DNA of 64,000 nt from NCBI GenBank assembly GCA_016617855.1, contig JAECUM010010991.1, positions 21,509-85,508 on the forward strand. The letters are read 5' to 3'. This document shows, piece by piece, positions 49,160 through 58,276 of this stretch. The first letter of the stretch is position 1; each line of letters begins with the position of its first letter. The position numbers were made by a program, and so were the translations under genes. The stretch comes from Megalonaias nervosa. Its lineage: Eukaryota; Mollusca; Bivalvia; Unionida; Unionidae. Below the pieces are notes generated by a model, which was not told where the DNA came from, did no database searches, and saw nothing but the letters and a program-made list of their open reading frames with translations.

Positions 49160-50040
49160 AACTGCGACTCTATGCTCTTAAAACAAGTAATAGAAAAGAG
49201 TGAAAAACAACAAGTTTTGTCAAATTCAACAAATAATTTATTTCACTAGAATACAAAGTGTAAAATGTATAAATTAAATAGATCTTAAGGTATTGCGAAT
49301 TAAATCCCAAATAATCACAGAATTACAGATACAAGTCATAATAATTAAAGTTCTGAATAAACGTACGTGGAAATAAAAATTAAATCCAACGCTGAAAGTG
49401 TTGAGGTGTCTATGGTGGCCTGTGTAGTGGTGATGTGCCAAAAGTATGTTGAATCACAATAATACAATCCAAGAATATAACCTTATTTGAAATTTCACTA
49501 TAAATTCAAGTCTCTATTTCCAGGAATGTTATTTGTGAAGAGCACTTTGTATTTCCAGAGAAGAATAAGTTGAATTAAATAATTTGAATAAATAAATTCC
49601 AGCCCAAACGAATCACTGGTCACATCAATAATACAATTGATTCTGGTAAGATCTTAAGATACGAATAAATCATTTTTAGAAAAATAAGATTATATGGTCC
49701 TCTACCTGACCTCAGGTCACCATTAGCATTTTCTATATATAAAAAAAAAAAAAAAAATTTACCTGATGGAAAGTGTCCTTCCGGAAGGCTCCAAATGTTT
49801 CCAAAATAAAATCTTAATAGTAGTTAATGGGGACGATAAAGAGACAATGGGAAAATATATTATGGACCTCCCTGGGACGATATGTGGACAAGATTTATAG
49901 GGATAAATGGCACACCCTGGGACGATATAGGGACAATGGGAATTTTGTATAGCGACAATAGGAATGGAACAGGTGGGATGATCTCACGGTACTGGTCACT
50001 TGCAACAATGTAGCAAGTACCATGACTACATGCCACCTGT
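49160..50040. other. Intergenic, unassigned
   Basis: AT-rich, with no protein recognised. Between 49860 and 49960 the phrases gggacgatatgtggacaa and gggacgatatagggacaat form a short imperfect repeat. This may be host DNA next to the Polinton or part of its end. Confidence 0.35.
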
Positions 50041-50044
50041 TTCA

Positions 50045-50470
50045 TTTCTATACAAAGTTTTATGCGTTCGTGTCAGTGGATAGTATAATGTTTTATGCAT
50101 TCGCGTTCGTGTCACCTGTTTCATTTCTATACAAAGTTTTATGCATTCGCGTTCGTGTCTGTGGGTAGTAGATATAGTATGTTTTATGCATTCGCATTCG
50201 TGTCACCTGTTTCATTTCAATACAATGTTTGATGCATTCTCGTTCGTGTCTGTGGATACTATAGTATGTTTTATGCTTTCGCGTTCGTGTCTGTGGATAG
50301 CAGATATAGTATGTTTTATGCATTCGCTTCCGTGTCAGTGGATAGTGTAGTATGTTTTATGCATTCGCGTTCGTGTCACCTGTTTCATTTCTATATAATG
50401 TTTTATGCATTCGTGTTCGTGTCTGTGGATAGTATAGTATGTTTTATGCATTCGCTTTCGTTTCCATAGA
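50045..50470. repeat. Left facing array, unit about 41-50 bp
   Basis: The unit is gttttatgcattcgcgttcg followed by tgtctgtggatagtatagta, with a variant that carries cacctgtttcatttctatac. About nine copies. Its reverse complement matches the array at 50640. Confidence 0.9.
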
Positions 50471-50489
50471 TTGATGAACATCAATCTAT

Positions 50490-50612
50490 CCTACCCAAAT
50501 TATACAACCGACTAAAAAAAATTTAGGTAAGAGAATAATGTTTTTGGGAGTTAAACATAAGTTATACAACAGCTAAAAATTTTTTTAGGCGAGAAAGAAT
50601 AAATTTTTTCGA
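50490..50612. repeat. Spacer direct repeat, about 55 bp, 2 copies
   Basis: Two copies share ttatacaac, cagctaaaaa/cgactaaaaa, tttaggcgagaa/tttaggtaagag and aataa. They sit between the two facing arrays. Confidence 0.7.
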
Positions 50613-50634
50613 GGTAGTGGAGTGGCTCTGAACT

Positions 50635-51035
50635 TACTATACACATAAACGTACGCGAACGCATAAAACACACCATACCTACTATCCACACAAACGTACG
50701 GGAACGCATAAAAACACACCATACTTACTATCCACACAAACGTACGGAAACGCATAAAACACACCACATATACTATTCACGTAAACGAACGCGAACGCAT
50801 AAAACACACCATACTTACTATTCACACAAACGTACGAGAACGCATAAAACACACCACATATACTATCCACACAAACGGACGAGAACGCATAAACACACCA
50901 TACTTAATATCCACACAAACGTACGCGAACGCATATAACACACACTATACTATTCACACAAACGGGAAGAGCAGAAAAACACCCATATCTACTATCCACA
51001 CAAACGTACACGAACGTAAACACACACACAAACAC
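50635..51035. repeat. Right facing array, unit about 45 bp
   Basis: The unit is actatccacacaaacgtacg followed by cgaacgcataaaacacacca. About eight copies. Read on the other strand it matches the left array (gcattcgcgttcgtgt; gtggatagta). Confidence 0.9.
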
Positions 51036-51105
51036 ACAACAGTAAAGGAGTGAGTGTTTATAGTCACACTACTCTACATTCACACGAATTGGCCACTTGA
51101 ATAAT

Positions 51106-51144
51106 GTTTCTTTTCTAGAGATCTGGTTAGCCCTGAGAAGGGCT
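51106..51144 (-). terminator. Histone-type 3' end: stem-loop plus purine-rich element
   Basis: On the minus strand, 33 nt after the stop of the last Polinton gene, AGCCCTTCTCAGGGCT (51129-51144) forms a 6-bp stem with a 4-nt loop TCTC. It is preceded by CAACAAAAAC, followed at once by AACCA, and 12 nt later by AGAAAAGAAAC (51106-51116). Replication-dependent histone mRNAs end with exactly this layout: A-rich flank, 6-bp stem, UYUH-type loop, ACCA, purine-rich downstream element. The first stem pair is A-T in place of G-C. Function is inferred. Confidence 0.5.
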
Positions 51145-51177
51145 GTTTTTGTTGACGGGGAGTGATGGCAATCTTCT

Positions 51178-51661
51178 TTACTGTCTAAGATTGCGTCCTC
51201 GTCTGGCGGCAGACTTTCCTACAGGATAAGGCCTGCTTCTGCGGAAAGAGAAGGAGAACTCTTTGGTGTCCACACGACAATCAACAAAACCTCTGTCTGG
51301 TTCTTGCTGCTGCTGCTGTTGTTGCTGTTCTCTCTGCTTCTGAAGTCTGTACTTCTCTGTCCATTCTTCTTCTTCTTTCTTGATTTCTTCTCTGAAGACC
51401 CCTTCTAACAGGTCTTGGGCTATTGCTAACATCCTCACATTCTCTATCTCTTCAGGCTTCGGTATCAGGTTTAGCCTGACACGATGTAAATTGACGTAAG
51501 CTTCGTTCAGCTTGGCTAGTCTGGAAGACTTGTTTATAGGTAGACGAGTAAACCATGGATGGGCAGACTGGAGACTGCCTCGATTTATATGGTTCAAACG
51601 CGGACGCGATAGAAAACATCCCTACTAGATTTTTGTTGAGTCGGAACGCTATATAGCTCAT
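51178..51661 (-). pseudogene. Last Polinton gene, unassigned, one frameshift
   Basis: The likely start is the ATG at 51661 (MSYIAFRLNKN). After about 16 codons the reading frame moves by one base near a T run (51612-51615) into the long frame that ends at 51178. Visible features are a charged helical middle (LEGVFREEIKKEEEEWTEKY), a run of eight Gln encoded by CAG/CAA at about 51303-51330, and a basic Arg-rich tail (SARRGRNLRQ-like). I do not recognise the family. Its position after the protease and its basic tail would fit a virion or regulatory protein, but that is a guess. It ends with a histone-type stem-loop, unlike its neighbours. Confidence 0.6.
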
Positions 51662-51758
51662 GTCATGGTGAGGGATAGAGAGAAGTGCAAGAACATATAT
51701 TCACAGTGTTTTTCGGAAAACAAACGACAGACACATTTTTTTCTCAAAACACGACATT

Positions 51759-51764
51759 TTTTAT
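51759..51764 (-). terminator. AATAAA poly(A) signal after the protease gene
   Basis: AATAAA on the minus strand, about 47 nt downstream of the protease stop codon, within a T/A-rich stretch. Confidence 0.55.
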
Positions 51765-51810
51765 TCAAAAAACAACTAACAACTAACAACTTACAATAAC
51801 ATCAAACAAA

Positions 51811-52359
51811 TTATTTTTGACAAGGTTGACAACGTTGTGAAGTTAAGTTAGATTTCCACTGATGGAAGTCATGAGGCCATTGATGTACACTACGTTTCCT
51901 AGCTAAAGACAAAAGATATCCATAACTGTCACAAAACCATCGATCTACTTTCTCAACGTATCTAGAAGAGTTACTATCAAAATTAGTTACTAAATGTTCT
52001 AACGGACTTCCAAGACTGCGTTGATGAAGAAAATACACACAATATTGTCCACACACCATGGAACCTGTGCCTTGTAATTTCACATTATTGAATCGTGTCG
52101 TCTGGACATATCTTTTCATAAAGTCGATGATGTCGTCTTCCAAAGAGGGTAATCCATACGAATCAAAATACTCCACATTAGGGAAGTAAACGGCTACCCA
52201 GTGAGTTCCTGGGAGATGACTGTCGTCCGTGTTGATGACATAAGCTTGATGGTCTTGAGGTTTGCGATGAGATAGTTCATCTTTAGCGCACACAACAGGA
52301 TTCCAAGAAGCAGTGTACGAACTGTTGTTCAAAAGGTAATAAAGTTCCCAGGTATCCAT
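51811..52359 (-). CDS. Adenain-type cysteine protease (Polinton PRO), intact
   Basis: The family is the adenovirus/Polinton maturation protease, which cleaves capsid and core precursors in the assembling particle. The 182-residue product has the expected catalytic set: His53 in GTHWVAVYF, Asp66 in EYFDSYG, Gln96, and Cys103 in SMVCGQYCVYF. The Gln-to-Cys spacing of seven equals that of adenain. ATG at 52359 is used and no lesion is seen. It lies 27 bp after the Cys-rich acidic gene and is followed by a poly(A) signal. Among the capsid-related genes of this copy it is one of the few still open over its full length. Confidence 0.93.
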   Translation of the reverse strand: MDTWELYYLLNNSSYTASWNPVVCAKDELSHRKPQDHQAYVINTDDSHLPGTHWVAVYFPNVEYFDSYGLPSLEDDIIDFMKRYVQTTRFNNVKLQGTGSMVCGQYCVYFLHQRSLGSPLEHLVTNFDSNSSRYVEKVDRWFCDSYGYLLSLARKRSVHQWPHDFHQWKSNLTSQRCQPCQK

Positions 52360-52386
52360 TCGTTTCTTTTGTTGTTTGTTTTTTTT

Positions 52387-52890
52387 TCACAGGTAATGAT
52401 ACGTCGTCAATTCAATTCTGACTTTTTGTTTGAAAATCTCTGACAAGTAACCGTTTCTTTGCCTTGTCTCCCAACTCGGGGCTAAGAGAGCTTCGATGCG
52501 ATCGATTTCCAGAGTAGTCAATGGGGAGCAGGAATAGTCACGCAAGCCTTTATACCACTCATGCAACACTGCTTCTTCCGAGATGAGACTCCAAGCCTCG
52601 TCCAGATACTCGTCCAATTCTTCTTCTTGACTCATCATCATACATTTATCGTGTTGAATTTGACTGGGATGATCGTTTTCACATCCATAACAATATTTCT
52701 TACTCAATTCCGTAATTGTATCCGCCAGGTGTTTAGCAAAACAGGACACTAAACGTTGTTCTTGTTCTGGCCATCTGGACGTGACCACTACGTCCTCTTT
52801 GTCGTGGTCTTGGGGTTCTGTTTTCACGCTATCCTCCCATTCCATTTCCAAAGATTCTCTACCGTTCAAAGAGGGATAAGTGTCTTCCAT
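52387..52890 (-). CDS. Acidic Cys-rich Polinton protein, intact
   Basis: A 167-residue protein with an acidic N-terminus (EMEWEDSVKTEPQDHDKEDV), then the motif YCYGCENDHPSQIQHDKC in the middle (about residues 66-83) and a helical, charged C-terminal half. The CYGC-N-HPSQ-H-C pattern is typical of the gene that follows the major capsid gene in many invertebrate Polintons, and suggests a small metal-binding fold. Its function is unknown. The start ATG at 52890 is only 6 bp downstream of the major capsid stop. The frame is fully open. Confidence 0.75.
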   Translation of the reverse strand: MEDTYPSLNGRESLEMEWEDSVKTEPQDHDKEDVVVTSRWPEQEQRLVSCFAKHLADTITELSKKYCYGCENDHPSQIQHDKCMMMSQEEELDEYLDEAWSLISEEAVLHEWYKGLRDYSCSPLTTLEIDRIEALLAPSWETRQRNGYLSEIFKQKVRIELTTYHYL

Positions 52891-52895
52891 AGTTT

Positions 52896-54215
52896 CTAAT
52901 AGTCTAGAATGACTTCTCTCAAACTGTTGATTTCGATGGTATTATCGAATTCGGCATACAAGATAACGTTGACCGTCTCGGCGAGAGCTTCTGCAAACTG
53001 AAGTTCCACACACAGTTGACCGGATTTTATAGGGTGGAAATGTCCCTCGTCGCTGCCTTGGTCTGGGGTGAAATCAAAGGCCCACAAAGTGTAACCTCCT
53101 ACATAATCTTCGTACGAAATACCGTGACTGGTGGTGGTTCCTAGTTGTCCGGTAGCTTCGTACAGGGGCAAGTAGGATCTCAAGTAATTCTTCTGGGCAA
53201 AGTGAGGTTCGAAGGGTCTGGTACACAAGGTCTTGCCATCGCGACTCACTTTGATCTTGAACACTCTGTAGTGCTTAAACTGGAAAGGATTTTGATCGTG
53301 GGCTCCGTTGAGGGCTGCATTACTGACGATGCCAATGATTAAACGTTTGGGTAACTGTCCTTGGAACAGATGATCTTCGATCTTGGATCGGAGTCCAGCA
53401 TCAGTGGTGAACGTTTTCACTTCTACACGTCGTATCGGATGCTTGGCGGTCGATCTGCTCAATGTGTGACTGATGTCGTTTCCCGCTTTAGGTAATACTT
53501 CTACGCGGCGCACGTAAAGTCTGGCTTCTTGGATGATAGTTTTGTACTCGTTGGCATGAGCCATCAAATGGAAAGCGACACTGCTGAGATTTAATCTCAG
53601 GATAATATCCACTCCGTTGAGCAAATACTTGTCTTGCAACGACATGCCCAAATGCAAACGATCCATCACTTCTAAACTACGACCTTACAGGATTTTCCTT
53701 CGACGGTCGTTAAAGCCCACATTGTGAGGATTGTCATCTGCTGTCAGGGCTGTGTCGTTAAACGTGTCCTCACCTGCGGTGTCAGTTTTCCAAACCACGC
53801 AAGCATCCAGATGAGTGTTCTTGGCCTCTTTTCCGTAAGTCAAGAGGTTTTCTAGGTACGCTCGGTAAGGGTAAGTATCCATGCTACTGCTGACCAGTTT
53901 GTTATTTAAGTACAAATCCACATCGCTGAACAAGGAATGCATGAAATTGTAGACGGGAGCTACTCTGGCATCGGCTCCCGGATTGGTGTTGTCCGTTTTG
54001 ATCACTTTCAGTTTCAGATACAAGTAACTGCTATTCAGATCGATGTAATCTCCGGGTTGTCCTTTGATTTCAAACTCGATGGGAGCTGAATCCGTCAAAG
54101 AGGAGACGGGATGAAATTCTACCCATTGGGATTCTTGTATCGTCATCATGGTGGGTGGCATGGCAAACAGATCCAGTTCCGACTTGGAACAAGCGCAAGA
54201 CTCTCGGTGCATCAT
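52896..54215 (-). pseudogene. Major capsid protein (double jelly roll, F54H12.2-like), one in-frame stop
   Basis: This is the hexon-like Polinton major capsid protein, which appears in animal genomes as transposon-derived protein F54H12.2. The start is ATG-ATG at 54215. The N-terminal half shows ACSKSELDLFAMPPT, WVEFHPVSSLTDSAPIEF, YIDLNSSYLYLKLKV, HSLFSDVDLYLNNKLVSS and YPYRAYLENLLTYG. The C-terminal half shows DRLHLGMSLQDKYLLNGVDI, KTFTTDAG, FQGQLPKRLIIGI and LYAEFDNTIEIN. Total length (about 440 codons) is normal. A single TAA at 53685-53687 interrupts the frame in mid-gene; both sides are in the same frame and follow the family, so this is a nonsense change and not an indel. Confidence 0.93.
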
Positions 54216-54225
54216 TTTCTCTGAT

Positions 54226-54666
54226 TTAATAATCAAAAACGTCTAACTCTGGGACGGTTTTTCTTTTCTTAGTCTTTCTAGCTCTAGGGGTGTGAAGTCC
54301 TCTCAAGGGGTGTTTTCGTCGTCTTTTTCTGCCTTGTCCTTGCTGTGGCGTCAGGGAAGCAGGAATGCTTGACTCGGCATCGCCCAGGGCATTTATAGGA
54401 GTTTCTGGTCGGCCCAAAATATCTTTGCCCGTTTGAAGCAAGACATTTTTGCCTGCTCTCAAGAAAGCTTCTTTAGGATTTTGTTTGTCAATGATGACAT
54501 TTTGGAGAAATTCTTTACCTTGCGTCAATGCGACATCTTTCAAGGCGTGCAATCCCCGTGTCACCATCAGTTTCAAAACGGGAGCCACCGAACGAAAGGC
54601 TGATTTTAACATATCTCCTAAACCATGTCCTCGCTATCGAGCTACTCCTTGGTACACAGGATACAT
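54226..54666 (-). pseudogene. Basic pVI-like Polinton protein, early stop
   Basis: The start is ATG at 54666 (MYPVYQG), 13 bp after the minor capsid stop. An in-frame TAG at 54634-54636 follows ten codons later, and the same frame then runs open to 54226 (GHGLGDMLKSAFRSVAPVLK, LTQGKEFLQNVI, then GRKRRRKHPLRG and ARKTKKRKT). Polintons usually have, just before the major capsid gene, a small protein with a Gly-rich amphipathic N-terminus and a basic tail, thought to act like adenovirus pVI or a core protein. Role assigned by position and composition. A downstream ATG (MLKSAF) could allow a shortened product. Confidence 0.65.
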
Positions 54667-54679
54667 GACTGACAAAGGG

Positions 54680-55592
54680 TTAGAGTAATCGTTTTCGAAA
54701 ATGACGTTTCACTGTGACTTTCCCTTTGGTGAATGGAATATTTTGTCCCAGATCTCCTTTTATAGTAATATTGACAGTGTAGAAATACGACTTACTGACG
54801 GGTAAATAGTGAGGATGTACAAATTCGCGGTGAACGTGATAGGTGTTTCTACCTTCCTCGTCAGAATTCGTGGCAGAATCCACTTTGAAAGGAATGACAC
54901 GCAGTAACGGTACGGAGGTGTGTCCCACCATGTTGTACTCCACCACATCGGAGTACACAAAGATCAAATTCAGTCCTTGGTTCATTTCTACGGGGAATCT
55001 AAAATATTTCGCAAAATCCGAGTTACCGGTCACGGCTGGTATTTCGTTTGTAATCTTGATCAACTTGGGGTCTCCACCCAAAATGTCATACAATTCAGGA
55101 CAAAAGGTAATGGCCACTACTTTGTCCTCTGAAAATTTGATGAGTAGGCGACGAGCTATTTTGTGGTATTTGATCGTGACACTTTTCCTGGTTTTCTCCA
55201 AGACTTTACCAAACATGGCATTGAACCTGTCAGCAAGGGCGTTCACCAAAATGTTGACCACTAAAATAATAGCCTGGCTGAATTTTCAACCGATAAGTGG
55301 TTCGTTTAGTTTCGGGGTCTTGTAATTTCATAGAGTCACCAACACCACTGCGTTCATCCAAGTGTTTTTGCACTTGCTCGTCATGAACTTCTACCGTAAA
55401 AGTGTTTTCATTTTCAACGATGTTTTTGATTTGTGTAGGGTGAATCATTTCCACTAAATCCACTTCCCAATGGGCCTCGTGATCCAATTGAATGGCCTGA
55501 GATCATTTGGCCGTGTAACAGCGTAAGGTGTTATTGGGAAACACCTCCATGGAACTGTCACTGGGTAACGTTAAGTAAAATTGGTTGTTCAT
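54680..55592 (-). pseudogene. Minor capsid (penton-like) protein, stop and frameshift
   Basis: The ATG at 55592 gives MNNQFYLTLPSDSSMEVFPN, the typical opening of the Polinton minor capsid protein. The middle has HWEVDLVEMIHP and the C-terminus has VYSDVVEYNMVGHTSVPLLR and GQNIPFTKGKVTVKRHF, all family landmarks. The total length of about 300 codons is shorter than many homologues. A TGA at 55503-55505 breaks the frame early, and a one-base shift lies near 55255-55262, between YYFSG and NILVNALADRF. The start overlaps the end of the membrane-protein gene by 35 bp. Confidence 0.8.
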
Positions 55593-55995
55593 AATTCCAC
55601 AGTTCTAGGAAGTCGCTGAAAGTCAGAGGAGTGTCTAAAAGAGGATGGTTAGGGTGAATATTGGAAACGGGACTGACGTTGGACGCAAGACTCCCGTTGT
55701 TGTTCCCGTTAGAGGAATATTTTAGAGACGGATTGGGAAGAAGGTAACCGATGCAACTGCTGAGTAAAATGGTCCACAATTGTTTGACTCCTTGTTGCAA
55801 ACTCAAATTGGCAATGGCAGCACCGATGACACAATGCACCACAAAGATTTGGCAGAAAAAGATGATTTGCGTTTTAGGCACACGTTCTCCACGCCACACC
55901 CACAAGGATTGCTTTTGTAGATCTTGCAGAGAAGTACTGGGCGAAGAAGTGGTCACTGCAGTAGCTGAGGCTGTGTTGAAGGGCAAGATGGTCAC
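55558..55995 (-). CDS. Polinton membrane protein; start codon position reads GTG
   Basis: A conserved but uncharacterised Polinton protein of about 145 residues. It has a basic stretch VWRGERVPKTQ, then a hydrophobic segment IIFFCQIFVVHCVIGAAIAN, and a second one (LWTILLSSCIGYLLPNPSLK), so it probably spans a membrane twice. It may be an inner-membrane-like or lysis-type virion protein, but this is unknown. The only codon in the expected place is GTG at 55993-55995, overlapping the integrase stop as GTGA; no ATG follows in the frame before the first membrane segment. The start has probably been lost. Confidence 0.65.
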   Translation of the reverse strand: MTILPFNTASATAVTTSSPSTSLQDLQKQSLWVWRGERVPKTQIIFFCQIFVVHCVIGAAIANLSLQQGVKQLWTILLSSCIGYLLPNPSLKYSSNGNNNGSLASNVSPVSNIHPNHPLLDTPLTFSDFLELWNYEQPILLNVTQ

Positions 55996-57101
55996 TTCTT
56001 TTTATAGTCGATGATTTGCGAAGCGTCGATTCAAGAGTCAAAACTGGGAGGATATCCTTTCCAATGTACTTTGACTTCTTTGACACGCCGTTTTCCCACT
56101 TTTCGGGTTCTTCGATCGAGAATGCTTTCGATCTCGTACATGTCGTCTTCTTTTTGGTCAACGTTGTAACTCGGGCAAGTAAAACGTTCCTTTTAACACT
56201 TCCCCGTTCATGTCTTCCAATTTATAGACGGGAGGATGACGGCCACGTACACGTTCGATGACACGAAACAATTCGGTGGTCCAGTTGGGTAAGTAACCTT
56301 TGTCGAAAGTGCGTTTGGTTTTGCCAATGCGCATCCAATCTCCTGCTACCAACACTCCACCTTTCTTGAGGACAGTCACTGTTGGGGACGTACCAAACAG
56401 GCGCTCGAAGACGGTCACTTCGTTGTCGGGGGGAGTCACTTCTTGGGAGGCACGTCCGATGCTCCGATGGTAAGATTGGTTGTACGATTGGACTAAGTGT
56501 GGCAAGACGTCGATGTACTTGAGAGTGTGTTGATGCGTAAAATATTTCCACTTGCCTTCTTTCAAGGTGTGTTGAAAATGTTCCACGATGCTGGCTTTGG
56601 TTTCGGGATTCTGGGTGGTGAAAAAATGAATATCACGTTTCTTCAATTCTTTTTGGAAAGCTTGGTTCAGAAATTCGGTGCCTTTGTCAGTTTGCCATCG
56701 AAGAGGTTGACGCCGGCTTTGTTTCAACACCAGGTTGAGGGCTCGCACTAACTCACTGCTCGATTTGGAAGTCAATGGTTCGACCCAAGCAAATTTGGAA
56801 AAGACGTCGATGACACAAAACAAATATTTGTAACCACGATTGTTGGTAGACAAATGAGAGACATCGGCTAAATCGGCTTGCCATTGATGATCGATGCCCT
56901 CCACTCGGGTGCGACTTCTGGAAAATTTCGTCGAATGGGTTTGTATAAGGTGTACGTGGCTTGTTGTTGTAACCAGCGTTGCACTTGAGGTAAACGAACA
57001 CTTTTCAGTCGAGTTTTGGCAGCACGATACAATTTCTGAACTCCTCCGTAACCTGCAGGATGGGATGGATGATAGTAAATGCTGGCTAACACCTTCTCCA
57101 T
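55992..57101 (-). pseudogene. Retroviral-type integrase with chromodomain, two frameshifts and a stop
   Basis: Polinton integrases join the linear element into host DNA. The start is placed at the ATG at 57101 (MEKVLASIYYHPSHPAGYGG). The N-terminal part includes RLPQVQRWLQQQATYTLYKP. After a one-base shift near 56920-56926 the catalytic core follows: D in QWQADLADVS, D in RWQTDKGTEFLN, E in KASIVEHF, then an SH3-like end (VYKLEDMNGEVLKGTFYLPE). A second shift near 56160 leads into a chromodomain (DMYEIESILDRRTRKVG, VHWKGYPPSFDS), which is cut by TGA at 56031-56033. The catalytic triad itself is intact. The terminal stop overlaps the next gene. Confidence 0.92.
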
Positions 57102-57267
57102 TTTTGAAAAATGAGTGATCCACTCTTCACTGAAGGTACTCTGAAGTGGTTTGAAAACGGCTTTACGTGTCGGATGTGTCACATGAGTAAAAGTCGAAGG
57201 TAGTTTTGGTGGTAGTGGCGGTGGTGGTGGTGGTGGTAATGGAATGGCTTTGGTCTTCTTTCTTTTT

Positions 57268-57751
57268 TTACTTCGCTTTCCCTTCTTTCTTTTTCACTTC
57301 TGTCAAAGGTGGAGTGGACATCATCTTTTTAACCTAAGCTTTAAGTTCTTCTCGTTGGGGAGTAGGGGACGGGGTCAACAAGGAGGCTGCAATCTTACTA
57401 GGGATGGGAGCTGCTGACGGTGTTTGAAAGACTTCTCTTGCCACTTCTTCCTCAGGCAACCGTAGGCCTGCATCTGTCTTGACCATGGGGGTGGTGGTGT
57501 GGTGGTGGTGAACTTTTGATCAGGGCCTTAAAATCTTTCAGAGTTGGCTGAGCTGTTTCGTCTAGAGCTTTCTGGTGAAAGAGTTGCAGTCGTTGCAACA
57601 ATTGACCGTACCGTTGCGATTTTTCCGTTTCTGACAAATCGCTGTGATCCATCAATGATTGCAATTCGTGTTGTAACTGGAACATCTCAGTCAAATGAGG
57701 ATTGGGAGGTAAATGTGGGGTTCGTCGTTCTTGCCAACGATGGTATTCCAT
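57268..57751 (-). pseudogene. Polinton helical protein with proline-rich tail, frameshifted
   Basis: The first 75 residues from ATG 57751 (MEYHRWQERRTPHLPPN, then EMFQLQHELQSLMDHSDLS and RYGQLLQRLQLFHQKA) resemble a Polinton protein with a conserved 'EM..LL....LS...K...Y' helix whose function is unknown. A frame change lies in the GGT/CCA repeat at about 57481-57512. In the shifted frame the protein-like sequence continues (EEEVAREVFQTPSAAPIPSK) to a TAG at 57334-57336, and possibly to 57268. The open frame without an ATG starts earlier (VPYKRW), so the true start may have been lost. Confidence 0.55.
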
Positions 57752-57768
57752 CCATCGTTTGTAAGGTA

Positions 57769-58200
57769 CTAAAGCCAGTTTTCATCCTTCCATTGGATTT
57801 CAAGGGTCACGTCTGAGATCAGAATAGGTCCTCCTACGGTTCCCAGCAAGGGTTCTAACAGGGGTAAAATGGCAATTCCTCTGCGTTGCACCAACATCTT
57901 TTTCTTTTGACGAATGGGTATTTTCTTTTGGACCATTTGGCGAAGAACGTGTCGATGTTTGGCTAAGCATTTTTTCTGATGTTTAGACAAAGGTATCGTG
58001 CCTTTCAAGACATTCAGACAACATTCGCTCACGGTATCGATGAGATCTTTGGAGGCAGTTTGAATGAGTTGTTTTCCCATGGGTGGAGAAGCTTTGGACA
58101 GGACGGATAACATGTCCCAATGTTTGACTAAACGAGGTGGCAGTCCTTCCCTTTTCTTTCCTTTAGGGGTAGAAGAAGGATGTCTTTTTTTGGGTGACAT
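57769..58200 (-). CDS. Polinton helical protein, paralogue 1, intact
   Basis: A 143-residue basic protein from ATG 58200 (MSPKKRHPSSTPKGKKR). The body LIQTASKDLIDTVSECCLNV, LKGTIPLSKHQKKCLAKHR and VQRRGIAILPLLEPLLG matches a very common small Polinton protein: helical, ending in a Gly/Leu hydrophobic patch after a basic 'KK.L.QRGG' motif. Its role is unknown; a minor virion or DNA-packaging protein is plausible. It is similar in plan to the gene at 58924-59250, so the element carries two related copies. A TATA-like ggataaaag lies about 75 bp upstream on the minus strand. Confidence 0.7.
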   Translation of the reverse strand: MSPKKRHPSSTPKGKKREGLPPRLVKHWDMLSVLSKASPPMGKQLIQTASKDLIDTVSECCLNVLKGTIPLSKHQKKCLAKHRHVLRQMVQKKIPIRQKKKMLVQRRGIAILPLLEPLLGTVGGPILISDVTLEIQWKDENWL

Positions 58201-58276
58201 CTTTCTCGGTTGGTTCGTTGGTTCCGTGACACACAGTAAAAAATACACTAACGTCGATGACTTGTCACACGGTCTT

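Noticed and set aside
50045..51035. CRISPR-like array
   Set aside because: The units are contiguous minisatellite repeats without unique spacers, in animal DNA, and no cas genes are present.
56158..57123. Reading the integrase start at 57123 or 57182
   Set aside because: 57123 opens in the wrong frame for the N-terminal domain, and the frame at 57182 begins with GTG within a continuous open frame. The ATG at 57101 directly precedes the conserved N-terminal sequence.
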